The translations under genes were made by a program, and so were the position numbers. Shown piece by piece: positions 1-8,732 of a stretch of DNA of 64,000 nt. This DNA comes from Bacteroidales bacterium. GTDB taxonomy: Bacteria; Bacteroidota; Bacteroidia; Bacteroidales; F082. The stretch is from positions 53,110 through 117,109 of the forward strand of contig JAKIVD010000012.1 of the NCBI GenBank assembly GCA_021647205.1, written 5' to 3'. How positions within the stretch are numbered: position 1 is the stretch's first letter; the number at the start of each line of letters is the position of its first letter. The notes under the pieces were generated by a model, which had not been told where the DNA came from, searched no databases, and saw only the letters and a list, made by a program, of their open reading frames with translations.

Positions 1-1
1 G

Positions 2-259
2 GTGAAGTCTTCCGGAACTTTTGGCTCTTTTCTTGTGGCCGGTGTGGGTTTTGCCCTTGTTTTTCAGGCGATGATAAATATGGGTGTTGCCGTAAACCTG
101 CTGCCCGTAACAGGCCAACCCCTGCCGCTGGTAAGCATGGGCGGGACGTCCATTTGGTTTACGAGTTTGTCCGTCGGTATTATTTTGAGTGTAAGCAAAG
201 AGCTGAACAGGGAAGAAAAAGATGACGAAGAGCAACAAACAGAAATGACTTATGCCTGA
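2..259 (+). CDS. ftsW: Cell division protein FtsW, C-terminal part (5' end outside window)
   Basis: This is the last 85 residues of a SEDS-family polytopic membrane protein. SEDS proteins polymerise lipid II glycan strands at the septum. The visible part has two hydrophobic segments and the family motif LLPVTGQPLPLVSMGG, which is typical of FtsW/RodA/SpoVE, followed by a charged cytoplasmic tail. The gene begins upstream of the window, so the first codon shown is not its start. Its stop overlaps the murG start by 8 bp, suggesting translational coupling. FtsW is preferred over RodA because murG, murC and ftsQAZ follow. Confidence 0.9.
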   Translation: MKSSGTFGSFLVAGVGFALVFQAMINMGVAVNLLPVTGQPLPLVSMGGTSIWFTSLSVGIILSVSKELNREEKDDEEQQTEMTYA

Positions 260-1361
260 TAAAGCGAAAATACTGCTTAGTGGTGGCGGGACAGGCGGAC
301 ATGTTTTTCCGGCCGTCGCCATCGCCAATGCCCTCAAAACAAAACTGAAGGAGGTGGATATCCTGTTCGTTGGCGCCAAAGGCAGAATGGAAATGGAAAA
401 AGTCCCACAGGCAGGCTATCCCATCAAAGGACTATGGATTAGCGGTTTGCAACGAAGGCTGGACTTGAGCAACCTCCTGTTTCCCTTCAAATTGCTCGGC
501 AGCCTGTTGGGGGCAGCAGAAATTATCAGGCAGTTTAAACCCGACATTGCCATCGGAACGGGTGGTTATGCCAGCGGCCCATTGTTGTATGTAGCCTCGA
601 AAAAGAAAATCCCCACACTCATTCTCGAGCAAAATTCCTATCCCGGGATTACCAATAAATTGTTAGGAAAAACCGTCAGCAAAGTATGTGTGGCCTACAA
701 AGAACTGGAAAAATATTTCCCAAAAGAAAAGATTGTTGTTACCGGCACGCCCATTCGGCAAGAAATCTTGAAGTTAAAAGTAACACGTGAAGAAGGACTG
801 AAATTCTTCGGCCTGCAGGCCGGAAAACCCGTATTGCTGATAATCGGAGGAAGCCAGGGGGCCCGAAAGGTTAATGAAGTAATCGCAAAAAACCTTGAAA
901 ATATTCTTGCCGAAAATGTTGCCGTCATCTGGCAGACAGGGACATTTTCCTTCGATATGGCCAAAACCACTGCCAACAAAAGAGCGAACAACGAATCTGT
1001 CCGGGTGGTCGATTTCATCACACGCATGGACATGGCTTATGCCGCTGCAGACCTCATCATATCGCGTGCAGGGGCCATTGCCCTGGCAGAAATCATTGCA
1101 GTGAACAAGCCCGCAATCTTCATTCCCCTGCCCACTGCCGCCGAAGACCACCAGACAAAAAATGCAACAACCCTGGTGAAAGGTCATGCCGCTGTTTTGG
1201 TGACGGAAAGCGAAGCGGAAGAAAAACTGCTAAAAACGATTACGGACCTTTTAAAAATGAAATCATCCCGTTTGATTCTGGTGCAAAACCTGAAAAGGTT
1301 TGAACGCCCGGACGCCACGGAACGCATAGTAGAAGAAGTGATTAAATTATTAAAGACATGA
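252..1361 (+). CDS. murG: MurG, UDP-GlcNAc:lipid I N-acetylglucosaminyltransferase
   Basis: MurG transfers GlcNAc from UDP-GlcNAc to lipid I, making lipid II on the inner face of the cytoplasmic membrane. The 369-residue length is normal. The N-terminal lipid I-binding half carries GGGTGGHVFPA (residues 11-21) and GTGGYASGP (102-110). The C-terminal UDP-GlcNAc half carries GGSQGA (199-204), SRAGAIALAE (271-280) and the AEDHQTKNA sugar-nucleotide motif (297-305). The ATG at 252 lies inside the end of ftsW, so the two are co-translated. A 178-bp gap containing a tandem repeat separates it from murC. Confidence 0.97.
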   Translation: MPDKAKILLSGGGTGGHVFPAVAIANALKTKLKEVDILFVGAKGRMEMEKVPQAGYPIKGLWISGLQRRLDLSNLLFPFKLLGSLLGAAEIIRQFKPDIAIGTGGYASGPLLYVASKKKIPTLILEQNSYPGITNKLLGKTVSKVCVAYKELEKYFPKEKIVVTGTPIRQEILKLKVTREEGLKFFGLQAGKPVLLIIGGSQGARKVNEVIAKNLENILAENVAVIWQTGTFSFDMAKTTANKRANNESVRVVDFITRMDMAYAAADLIISRAGAIALAEIIAVNKPAIFIPLPTAAEDHQTKNATTLVKGHAAVLVTESEAEEKLLKTITDLLKMKSSRLILVQNLKRFERPDATERIVEEVIKLLKT

Positions 1362-1504
1362 GACCTTCCAGAGTGCGCAGAACCTGGAAGAGTCGGAACA
1401 GAAAAAGACCCTAAGACCTTCCAGAGTGCGCAGAACCTGGAAGAGTCGGAACAGAAAAAGACCCTAAGACCTTCCAGAGTGCGCAGAACCTGGAAGAGTC
1501 GGAA
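1362..1504. repeat. 53-bp tandem repeat, 2.7 copies, with internal hairpin
   Basis: Three units begin at 1362, 1415 and 1468, an exact 53-bp period with no mismatch seen; the third stops after 37 bp. Each unit holds the inverted repeat CTTCCAG ... CTGGAAG with a 12-base loop, extendable with one bulge to GAC/GTC. The array fills most of the murG-murC gap and would be transcribed as three successive hairpins. It has no T-run, so it is not a classical terminator. A related single copy in the opposite orientation lies at 50756-50785. Confidence 0.9.
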
Positions 1505-1539
1505 TACTACGGACTGAAACCCGAAAACGAAAGAACAAA

Positions 1540-2904
1540 ATGAACGACATCAAGAATATGTATTTCCTCGGCATCGGTGGCATTGGAATGAGCGCCCTGG
1601 CCCGCTATTTTAAGGCAGAGGGAAAGCAGATTTTTGGTTACGACCTCACCTCCACACCGCTCACCGGCGAATTAACCGCCGAAGGAATACACATCCATTT
1701 TAAAGACGACCCGGCACTTGTTCCCGACGACATTGATATGGCCGTCTTTACCCCTGCAATTCCCTCCGACAACAAAGAACTACTGCATCTGAAAAAAAAG
1801 AAAATCCCCCTGCTCAAACGTGCCCAACTGATAGGTATGCTCAGCCAAAACTTTTTCACCATCGCCATTGCAGGCACCCACGGAAAAACCAGCATCAGCG
1901 CCATTACTGCCCACCTGATGAAGTCGGCAGGGCTCCGGTTGACCGCCCTTGTAGGGGGTATTTGTCTGAATTACCGGTCGAATTTTATCCATTCCGAAAG
2001 AACAGATTACCTGCTGGTGGAGGCCGACGAATTTGACCGCTCCTTCTTAAGCATTGCGCCGGATATTGCCCTTATTTCCTCCATGGATGCTGACCACCTC
2101 GATATTTACAAAAACCATGATGAGCTGGTCAGCAGTTTTAGAGAATTCGCCGGGTTACCGGGCAAAAAGGGAACGCTCATCCACCACCAATCGCTACCTG
2201 ATTTCAAGGAGATTGCTGCAAAGATTATCACTTACGGCATCCATCCTGCTGCCCGCATACGTGCGGTGAACATCCGCATCCGGGGTGGCCGTTTCCTGTT
2301 TGACCTGGAAACCGAAAAGCAAAAGATTGAAGCCATTGCACTTCAAATTCCGGGTAAGCACTACATCGAAAATGCCTTGGCTGCGGCAGCCATCGGCCTG
2401 CAACTCGGGTTGGACGGGCAGCAAATTAAAAGCGGACTCGAAAGTTTTTCGGGCGTGGAACGGCGGTTCGAAACCCGGATTAACGAGAAGCACCTGGTTT
2501 ACATCGACGATTACGCCCACCACCCCGAAGAAATAAGGGTTACCATTAGCGCGGTTAAAATGTTATACCCTGACAAAAAAATAACACTTGTTTTTCAACC
2601 CCATTTGTTCAGCAGGACCCGCGATTTTGCCGCCGATTTTGCCGCTGTACTGTCCACTGTCGACGAAGTGGTTCTACTAGACATTTATCCGGCGCGCGAA
2701 AAACCGATTGCTGGCATTACTTCCAACAGCATACTGTCGAAGATCACCATCACCAACAAAAAAATAATTGACAAAAATGAACTGACCGCCTACCTGAAAA
2801 CAAACCGGCCCGAACTGCTGCTGACACTTGGTGCGGGCGACATTGGCCTGTTGACAAATGAAATTGAAAAGGTTTTAAAAAACAAATTGAACATCCATGA
2901 TTGA
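1540..2904 (+). CDS. murC: MurC, UDP-N-acetylmuramate--L-alanine ligase
   Basis: MurC adds the first amino acid, L-Ala, to UDP-MurNAc in the cytoplasm using ATP. The 454-residue protein has the three Mur ligase domains. The UDP-binding fold begins with GIGGIGMSALA (11-21), the ATP P-loop is GTHGKTS (112-118), EADEFDRSF (161-169) supplies metal and substrate contacts, and the C-terminal ligase domain carries GVERRF (305-310) and DYAHHPEE (324-331). Start at ATG 1540, after the repeat array. It is followed by ftsQ after 87 bp, with no ddl or murB between them. Confidence 0.97.
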   Translation: MNDIKNMYFLGIGGIGMSALARYFKAEGKQIFGYDLTSTPLTGELTAEGIHIHFKDDPALVPDDIDMAVFTPAIPSDNKELLHLKKKKIPLLKRAQLIGMLSQNFFTIAIAGTHGKTSISAITAHLMKSAGLRLTALVGGICLNYRSNFIHSERTDYLLVEADEFDRSFLSIAPDIALISSMDADHLDIYKNHDELVSSFREFAGLPGKKGTLIHHQSLPDFKEIAAKIITYGIHPAARIRAVNIRIRGGRFLFDLETEKQKIEAIALQIPGKHYIENALAAAAIGLQLGLDGQQIKSGLESFSGVERRFETRINEKHLVYIDDYAHHPEEIRVTISAVKMLYPDKKITLVFQPHLFSRTRDFAADFAAVLSTVDEVVLLDIYPAREKPIAGITSNSILSKITITNKKIIDKNELTAYLKTNRPELLLTLGAGDIGLLTNEIEKVLKNKLNIHD

Positions 2905-2991
2905 TTTTAAAAATACACAAGTGCACAGGCAACAGGAGAGGATGCAAATTGCGACAACATATTTGTGCATTCGTGACAAAAAAAACATCAG

Positions 2992-3765
2992 ATGAAGAAG
3001 ATTATTCAAATAAGCGCCTTTTTCATTTTTGTGGTCGCCCTTTCCGGCCTCATGGGGTTTATTTACCTGGAACGCGAAAACCAAATACTGAACGAAATAA
3101 AAGTCAGGGTCTGCAGGGAGGATGATAAAGGGTTTCTCAACGAAACAGCTCTTTATGAAATGGTTGAAGCCACTGACAGTACCCGCATCAGAAAAATCAA
3201 ACAAATCAAAACCAAAAACCTGGAAGCGGTAATCAGCCGCAACCCTTATGTGGAAAAGGTGGATGCTTTCGTAAATATTGACAACAATTTGATGGTCAAC
3301 GTCAAGGAAAAAAGAGCCATTCTACGGATTTTCAATCAACAGGACGAAGGATTTTACCTTGATGAAAATGGCGGAATTCTTCCCCTCAGCAATCAGTTTA
3401 CACCACGTGTACTCATCGCCAGCGGTTACATTAACATACCCTATGTAAAAGGGCATAAAAGCATTTACGATAGCATTTACGCATCAACAATATTAAACGA
3501 ACTTTTTACTTTGGCTGCATTGATTCGCCGCGATAATTTCCTGCAGGCGCAGATTAACCAGGTTTATGTCAACAGCAAAGGGGAATTTGATTTAATCCCC
3601 CAGCTTGGCAACCAACTCATCCGGCTCGGAAGTATGGAGAACGCAAAAACAAAACTTGACAAACTGGTGGTTTTTTACAAAAAAGCCCTGCCAAAGGCCG
3701 GGTGGGACACCTATAAAACCATTGACCTGGAATACAACAACCAGGTTGTTTGCACCAAGAAATGA
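2992..3765 (+). CDS. ftsQ: FtsQ/DivIB-like cell division protein
   Basis: Single-pass division protein that links the FtsBL complex to the divisome. Residues about 4-24 form one transmembrane segment, followed by a periplasmic part of about 230 residues with a POTRA-like start (LNETALYEMVEATDSTRIRKI) and the YVEKVDAFVNIDNNLMVNVKEKRAI strand region, given here by its first 20 and last residues only as a location near 84-108. The usual FtsQ feature of a Bacteroidota-type low conservation C-terminus applies. Position between murC and ftsA supports the call more strongly than sequence alone. Confidence 0.88.
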   Translation: MKKIIQISAFFIFVVALSGLMGFIYLERENQILNEIKVRVCREDDKGFLNETALYEMVEATDSTRIRKIKQIKTKNLEAVISRNPYVEKVDAFVNIDNNLMVNVKEKRAILRIFNQQDEGFYLDENGGILPLSNQFTPRVLIASGYINIPYVKGHKSIYDSIYASTILNELFTLAALIRRDNFLQAQINQVYVNSKGEFDLIPQLGNQLIRLGSMENAKTKLDKLVVFYKKALPKAGWDTYKTIDLEYNNQVVCTKK

Positions 3766-3859
3766 TTGAACGCACACAGGAATAATTAATCCTTGAGCCA
3801 ACATATAAAACAAAAGAATTGAGACAAAATAGCAACAGAACCAACAAGAAATAAAAATC

Positions 3860-5164
3860 ATGGAGAAAGAAGGAGAAATTATTGTCGGCCTCGACATTGG
3901 AACAACCAAGATTGCGTGCATTGTCGGGCGAAAAGACAAACACGGAAAAATTGAAATCCTCGGGCATGGCAAAACCGAGTCCATTGGTGTAAAGCGCGGA
4001 GTGGTGGCCAACATCGAACACACCGTACAATCCATCAAAACAGCCGTTGCCCTGGCCGAACAGAAATCGGAAGTGGAGATCAAATCCGTTCATGTGGGTA
4101 TTGCAGGGCAACACATCCGGAGCCTGCAGCACAGCGGGAACATCATCCGGAAAAACCCCGAGAAAGAAATCAGCGCGGCCGAAATCAACCAGTTGACCCA
4201 AAGTATGTACGGTTTGAAGATGGCCCACGGTGAAGAAATTATCGATGTAATCCCCCAGGAATATATCGTTGACAACGAGAGTGGCATCAGGCAACCGGTG
4301 GGTATGCTTGGCAATACACTGGAAGCCAACTTTCACATCATCATCGGCCAGACAACTGCCGCCCAGAACATCTATAAATGCATCAAAAAGGCCGGACTCG
4401 AAACAGTCAACCTGATTCTGGAGCCGATTGCTTCTGCCATCGCAGTGCTCAGCGACGAAGAAAAAGAAGCCGGTGTGGCACTGGTGGACATTGGCGGCGG
4501 CACGACAGACATTGCCATCTTTCAGGACGACATCATCCGGCATACAGCCGTTATCCCCTTTGGTGGCGATGTAATTACCGAAGATGTCAGGGAAGGCTGT
4601 ACCATTATTAAAAAGCATGCCGAAGAGCTCAAGATAAAATTCGGTTCGGCACTGGCAGAAGAAAACCGCGACGATGAAGTGGTGGCCATCCCCGGTCTGC
4701 GGGGCCGGCCACCCAAAGAAATTACCCTGAAAAACCTGGCCAGCATTATCCAGGCGCGTGTGGATGAAATCATCGACCAGGTATATTTTGAAATCAAAAA
4801 CTCCGGGTTTGAAACAAAACTTATCGCCGGTATTGTACTTACCGGTGGCGGTTCACAACTCAAGCACATCGACCAGTTGACCGAATTTATAACCGGCATG
4901 GACACACGCATCGGTTATCCCAACGAACATTTGTCGAGCACGGTGGCCGACGACATGGCAAGTCCCATGTTTTCAACAGGCGTCGGGCTTGTCATCCAGG
5001 GCATCGAACGTTCCGAAACTGAGGCAGCTTTTCAGGCGGAAACAGGCGAAAACCAAAACGACAAAGCCGGTTTCTGGAAGAAGAGAAAGGTCAGGCGGGA
5101 GGCCGGTCCCAAAGGCTATCTGAATATCGTTAAATCGTTTTTCGAGAACGATACGGACGGCTGA
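3860..5164 (+). CDS. ftsA: FtsA, actin-like divisome membrane anchor
   Basis: FtsA is an actin-fold ATPase that ties FtsZ filaments to the membrane and recruits later division proteins. The protein has 434 residues. The phosphate 1 motif is LDIGTTK (11-17), phosphate 2 is ALVDIGGGTTDIAIF, and the adenosine motif is VLTGGGSQLKHI. The SHS2/1C subdomain lies between the first two. The C-terminus ends in the short amphipathic stretch YLNIVKSFFEND, the likely membrane-targeting helix. The next gene is ftsZ, 86 bp downstream. Confidence 0.96.
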   Translation: MEKEGEIIVGLDIGTTKIACIVGRKDKHGKIEILGHGKTESIGVKRGVVANIEHTVQSIKTAVALAEQKSEVEIKSVHVGIAGQHIRSLQHSGNIIRKNPEKEISAAEINQLTQSMYGLKMAHGEEIIDVIPQEYIVDNESGIRQPVGMLGNTLEANFHIIIGQTTAAQNIYKCIKKAGLETVNLILEPIASAIAVLSDEEKEAGVALVDIGGGTTDIAIFQDDIIRHTAVIPFGGDVITEDVREGCTIIKKHAEELKIKFGSALAEENRDDEVVAIPGLRGRPPKEITLKNLASIIQARVDEIIDQVYFEIKNSGFETKLIAGIVLTGGGSQLKHIDQLTEFITGMDTRIGYPNEHLSSTVADDMASPMFSTGVGLVIQGIERSETEAAFQAETGENQNDKAGFWKKRKVRREAGPKGYLNIVKSFFENDTDG

Positions 5165-5250
5165 AATCAATTAACTTTTTTTTGTTAAAAAATAATTGTC
5201 CGAATGAATCTATTGAAATTTGAAAAGAATAATTTTAAACAAAATTGAAC

Positions 5251-6897
5251 ATGGCTCAGATGATACAATTCGAACCCAAACAACAACCTGCGTACATTAA
5301 AGTAATCGGTGTAGGCGGAGGAGGCAGCAATGCGGTAAACCACATGTTTGAACAAGGCATCAAAGGTGTTGAGTTTACAATTTGTAATACGGATGTACAA
5401 GCCCTGGCAGGAAGTCCCGTCCCCAACAAAATCCGCATAGGCGATACCAACGGGCTGGGGGCCGGCGCAAAACCCGAAGTCGGCGAAGAAGCCGCAAAAA
5501 CCTCCATCGAAGCACTAAAAGAAGCTTTTACCGATGATATAAAAATGGTTTTTATTACTGCCGGAATGGGCGGTGGAACAGGTACAGGAGCCGCACCGAT
5601 CATCGCCCAACTGGCCAAAGAAAAGGGGGTGCTCACCGTTGGTATTGTGACCCTGCCTTTCGGTTTTGAAGGCCGTCGCCGGAAACAACAAGCCGAAGCG
5701 GGCATTAAAATCATTACCAATTTTGTGGACACCCTGCTGGTGATAAACAACGATAAATTGAGGGAACTCTACGGCAACCTGCCCGTCAGGGAGGCTTTTG
5801 CCAGGGCCGACAATGTGCTCTCAACCGCTGCCAAAGGAATTGCCGAAATCATTACCGTCCCCGGCTATGTGAACACCGACTTTGAAGATGTGAAAACTGT
5901 CATCCAGGGCAGTGGAAAAGCTATTATGGGTTCGGCACAGGCCGAAGGGGAAAACAGGGCAAAGGTCGCCATTGAAGAAGCCATGAACTCACCCCTGCTG
6001 GACGACAACGACATCGAAGGTGCACAGAATATTCTCCTACATATCGTTACTGGCACCGATGAAATTACAATGGACGAAATCAGTGACATTACCGAATATG
6101 TACAAACTGTCTGTGGAAACGATGCTGACCTCATCTGGGGACAGGGTTTTGATGAATCCCTTGGAAACAAAATCGGCATCACTTTGATTGCCACGGGCTT
6201 TGACTCAAAAAAGAAAAAAGAGGAAGGGAAAAAGCCGGTAAAAATCCATCTGCTGGACGAAACCGAAAAGCCTGCTTCTTCAACTGAAAGAAACGAAATA
6301 ACTGAAGAACCAAAAACAGCAGAAAAGTCAACTGCCGGTTTTATTCGCCTCACCAAAAAGGAGGAAGATGATGGGGCATACAAAACTCACGGAACTGCCC
6401 AGACACAGTTCAGCTTTAGCGACAAAATTAGTTTAAGCAACAAAAAACCTGCTGAAACCGGAGAACTGGAAAGAGGAAAAACGGTGCATTCGCTCGGGGA
6501 AAAGAACGAATCATTCCGGCAGGAAAAAGCCGTTACAATCGACTTTAAAACGCCCACCAATACCATCCCCGACCAAAGCCACTTGTCTATCAAACATACG
6601 GTAAGCGATGCGGGAATCCAAATCAACACCCAGAAGCAGCCTGTTCTGAAAGAAGACGAGACCCTGAAAAAGAACTCGATGGAAAGGGTGAGCAAGTTAA
6701 AAAGTATGAGCAGGCTTCATAACAGCGATATTTCTAACATGGAATCTGTTCCGGCCTACCAGCGGAAAAATCTTGAGATTGACAACACACCACCATCGTC
6801 CACCTCCACGGTTTCAAGATTTACCCTTGGGCAGGACAGCAAAAACAATCCCGTGATTAAATCGGATAATTCGTACCTGCATGATAATGTTGATTGA
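5251..6897 (+). CDS. ftsZ: FtsZ, tubulin-like division GTPase
   Basis: FtsZ forms the cytokinetic ring. The GTPase core has VGGGGSNAV (21-29) and the tubulin signature GGGTGTG (107-113). The core ends near residue 320 and is followed by an unusually long, charged, low-complexity linker of nearly 200 residues. The tail contains a partner-binding peptide (VPAYQRKNLEI) and ends in NSYLHDNVD, a form typical of Bacteroidota. The ATG at 5251 is preferred to a TTG six bases upstream because the protein then begins MAQMIQFEP. Total 548 residues. Confidence 0.97.
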   Translation: MAQMIQFEPKQQPAYIKVIGVGGGGSNAVNHMFEQGIKGVEFTICNTDVQALAGSPVPNKIRIGDTNGLGAGAKPEVGEEAAKTSIEALKEAFTDDIKMVFITAGMGGGTGTGAAPIIAQLAKEKGVLTVGIVTLPFGFEGRRRKQQAEAGIKIITNFVDTLLVINNDKLRELYGNLPVREAFARADNVLSTAAKGIAEIITVPGYVNTDFEDVKTVIQGSGKAIMGSAQAEGENRAKVAIEEAMNSPLLDDNDIEGAQNILLHIVTGTDEITMDEISDITEYVQTVCGNDADLIWGQGFDESLGNKIGITLIATGFDSKKKKEEGKKPVKIHLLDETEKPASSTERNEITEEPKTAEKSTAGFIRLTKKEEDDGAYKTHGTAQTQFSFSDKISLSNKKPAETGELERGKTVHSLGEKNESFRQEKAVTIDFKTPTNTIPDQSHLSIKHTVSDAGIQINTQKQPVLKEDETLKKNSMERVSKLKSMSRLHNSDISNMESVPAYQRKNLEIDNTPPSSTSTVSRFTLGQDSKNNPVIKSDNSYLHDNVD

Positions 6898-7000
6898 GAA
6901 AAAAGACTGTGAGAAATGTGGTTTACAAACTTCCGGCACATGCTTCAGATGGTTACGGAAATGTCTGCAAACCTGAAAAACCTGAGGAAAGGACAGAATT

Positions 7001-7453
7001 ATGAGTTTAGAAAACAGAATAAACGATGACATTAAACAGGCGATGCTGGCCCGCGACAAGCGGAAACTGGAAGCACTGCGTGCCATCAAAGCCGGTTTGT
7101 TGCTCGAGAAAACCGGAAAAGATGTCAGTGGTGGTGAGATTCCCGGGAGCGTTGAGATGAAAATGCTTCAAAAGCTGGTGAAACAACGGAAGGATTCTGC
7201 GGTCATTTACCGCGATAAAAATCGTGTCGAAATGGCCGAAGAAGAAGAGTACCAGGCCGGCATCATCGAAAAATATTTGCCCGAACAAATGTCTGCAGAA
7301 GAAGTGGAAGCACTGGTTAAAAAGATTGTTGCAGACACCGGGGCTTCTTCCATGAAAGACATGGGAAAAGTAATGGGCATCGCCTCTAAACAACTGGCAG
7401 GCAAAGCTGACAACAAACTCATCTCCGGATTCGTGAGAAAATACCTAAACTAA
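7001..7453 (+). CDS. GatB/YqeY domain protein
   Basis: A 150-residue stand-alone version of the YqeY domain, which also forms the C-terminal tRNA-binding tail of GatB amidotransferases. The opening MSLENRINDDIKQAMLARDK and the central EEEYQAGIIEKYLPEQMSAE are typical of the family, and the length is normal. The exact role of free YqeY proteins is not established; a link to tRNA or aminoacylation is inferred from the GatB relationship. The gene lies 103 bp behind ftsZ on the same strand and ends just before a terminator, so it is probably the last gene of the division operon. Confidence 0.9.
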   Translation: MSLENRINDDIKQAMLARDKRKLEALRAIKAGLLLEKTGKDVSGGEIPGSVEMKMLQKLVKQRKDSAVIYRDKNRVEMAEEEEYQAGIIEKYLPEQMSAEEVEALVKKIVADTGASSMKDMGKVMGIASKQLAGKADNKLISGFVRKYLN

Positions 7454-7501
7454 GCTCCCGCTGTTGTGTGCAGGCACACGACAACTCTTACCCCTGTGCA
7501 G

Positions 7502-7528
7502 CCCCCGATGCATGGGGGTTTCTTTTTT
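7502..7528 (+). terminator. Intrinsic terminator after the division cluster
   Basis: CCCCC, a GATGCAT-type loop region and GGGGG are followed by TTTCTTTTTT. It lies 48 bp after the YqeY-like stop and before the convergent gene that ends at 7649, so it most likely ends transcription from the ftsW-ftsZ-yqeY side. Confidence 0.8.
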
Positions 7529-7648
7529 GTCCAAGCGGTTTTTTTGCAATTCCCCCGGCAGCCCACGCCTCGCGCGGCCTTTCCCGTCAGACTTGCCACC
7601 AGACTGGCTTTCCCCGGGGGCAGGGAAGGCCAATTTCAGGAAAGCAAA

Positions 7649-7978
7649 TTACTCGCCCGCCGGTTCCCAGAACCGCTCTTTAAAGTTCACAATCCGGTCA
7701 TCTTGGATGGTTAGGCCTTCGCTTTCCAGCAACTGCTTCATGATTTCGGCCCCGCCGAAATGACGTTTACCGGTGAGGAGGCCCTTACGGTTTACAACAC
7801 GGTGGGCGGGTAGGTTTTCGGGAAAGTTTTTGGTATTGTTCAACGCCCATCCCACCATCCGCGATGAGCCCCTGCCTCCCAGGTATTCGGCAATGGCCCC
7901 GTAGGAAGTTACCCTCCCGTGGGGGATTTGTCGTACTACTTCGTACACTTTCTGGAAGAATCCGGAATTCGATTTCAT
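7649..7978 (-). CDS. Alkyltransferase-like (ATL) DNA-binding protein without the catalytic Cys
   Basis: The 109-residue protein is the C-terminal DNA-binding domain of O6-alkylguanine-DNA alkyltransferase. It has the helix-turn-helix region VTSYGAIAEYLG (23-34) and GSSRMVGWALN with the arginine finger. The active-site motif PCHRV is replaced by PAHRV (57-61), so Ala58 stands where the alkyl-accepting cysteine should be. Known ATL proteins of this type bind O6-alkylguanine and flag it for nucleotide excision repair rather than repair it directly. Start at ATG 7976-7978. It lies 63 bp downstream of trmB on the same strand. Confidence 0.88.
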   Translation of the reverse strand: MKSNSGFFQKVYEVVRQIPHGRVTSYGAIAEYLGGRGSSRMVGWALNNTKNFPENLPAHRVVNRKGLLTGKRHFGGAEIMKQLLESEGLTIQDDRIVNFKERFWEPAGE

Positions 7979-8041
7979 CTGCTTTGCATTATTCCATTTC
8001 GGGCCGGAGGTTCATCAATCTCCCCGGGTTGCAGCCCGGGA

Positions 8042-8710
8042 TTATTGAAGTCTGAATTTCAAATATTTGATCTTCGTTCCGTTGGCCCGCCATTTCTTCT
8101 CGTAAAAGGTCTCTATCTGCGTTAGTTCATTATCAAAACCTTCGGCATAAACATCATAGGTTGCGTACAATAACTCATGGCCGCCTTCCCCAATAACATC
8201 CAAAGTATTTTCGAAAAAGATAATGTTGTCTGTTTTTACATGGATAATTCCGCCCGGTTTCAGAAAGGTTTTATAGCGTTCCAGAAATTCGGGCGATGTC
8301 AGCCGTTTTTTGGCATCGCTCTTTCGTGCCCTGGGATCGGGAAAAGTAATCCAGATTTCCGACACTTCATTTTTACCAAAGCAAAAAGGGCTGAGGTTTA
8401 TCCGTACGCGGATGAATGCCACATTTTTCAGTTTTCCTTCCGCTGCTGTTTTCAGCCCACGCCAAAGCCGGGCACCCTGAATATCAAGTCCGATAAAGTT
8501 TTTGTCGGGATAGCGCTGCGCCAGTCCTGTGGTGTACTCCCCCTTTCCACAACCCAGTTCGATCACCAGTTCATTTTCATTCTTAAAGAATCCCCCCGAC
8601 CAGTTTCCTTTCAGGTCGAACCCTTTAATTAACCCCTCATATTGTAACTGGAATAAATTACCGAAGGTCTCGTTTTCGGCAAAATGTACTAACTTTTTCT
8701 TTTTACCCAC
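8042..8710 (-). CDS. trmB: TrmB, tRNA (guanine-N7)-methyltransferase
   Basis: TrmB methylates G46 in the variable loop of tRNA using S-adenosylmethionine. The 222-residue protein has the SAM motif ELGCGKGEY (51-59), the acidic GLDIQG loop and the family-specific FPDPRARKSDAKKRLT segment. The C-terminal half (TYDVYAEGFDNELTQIETFYEKK, residues near 190) matches the substrate-binding end of Bacteroidota TrmB proteins, which carry T-x-(Y/F)-E in this place. Start at 8710. It is 22 bp from the upstream HU/SPOR gene, probably in the same operon. Confidence 0.93.
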   Translation of the reverse strand: MGKKKKLVHFAENETFGNLFQLQYEGLIKGFDLKGNWSGGFFKNENELVIELGCGKGEYTTGLAQRYPDKNFIGLDIQGARLWRGLKTAAEGKLKNVAFIRVRINLSPFCFGKNEVSEIWITFPDPRARKSDAKKRLTSPEFLERYKTFLKPGGIIHVKTDNIIFFENTLDVIGEGGHELLYATYDVYAEGFDNELTQIETFYEKKWRANGTKIKYLKFRLQ

Positions 8711-8732
8711 CTTTCAGAAATTACCGTCAGCA

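Noticed and set aside
1362..1504. CRISPR-like array
   Set aside because: The 53-bp units are fully identical, with no variable spacers and no cas genes nearby.
3617..4618. 333-codon minus-strand frame opposite ftsQ/ftsA
   Set aside because: ftsA motifs on the plus strand are clear; the antisense product is unlike any protein I recognise.
7454..7648. Small plus-strand proteins in the gap after the YqeY-like gene
   Set aside because: Several overlapping frames exist only because the stretch is GC-rich. They lie beyond the terminator and have no start context.
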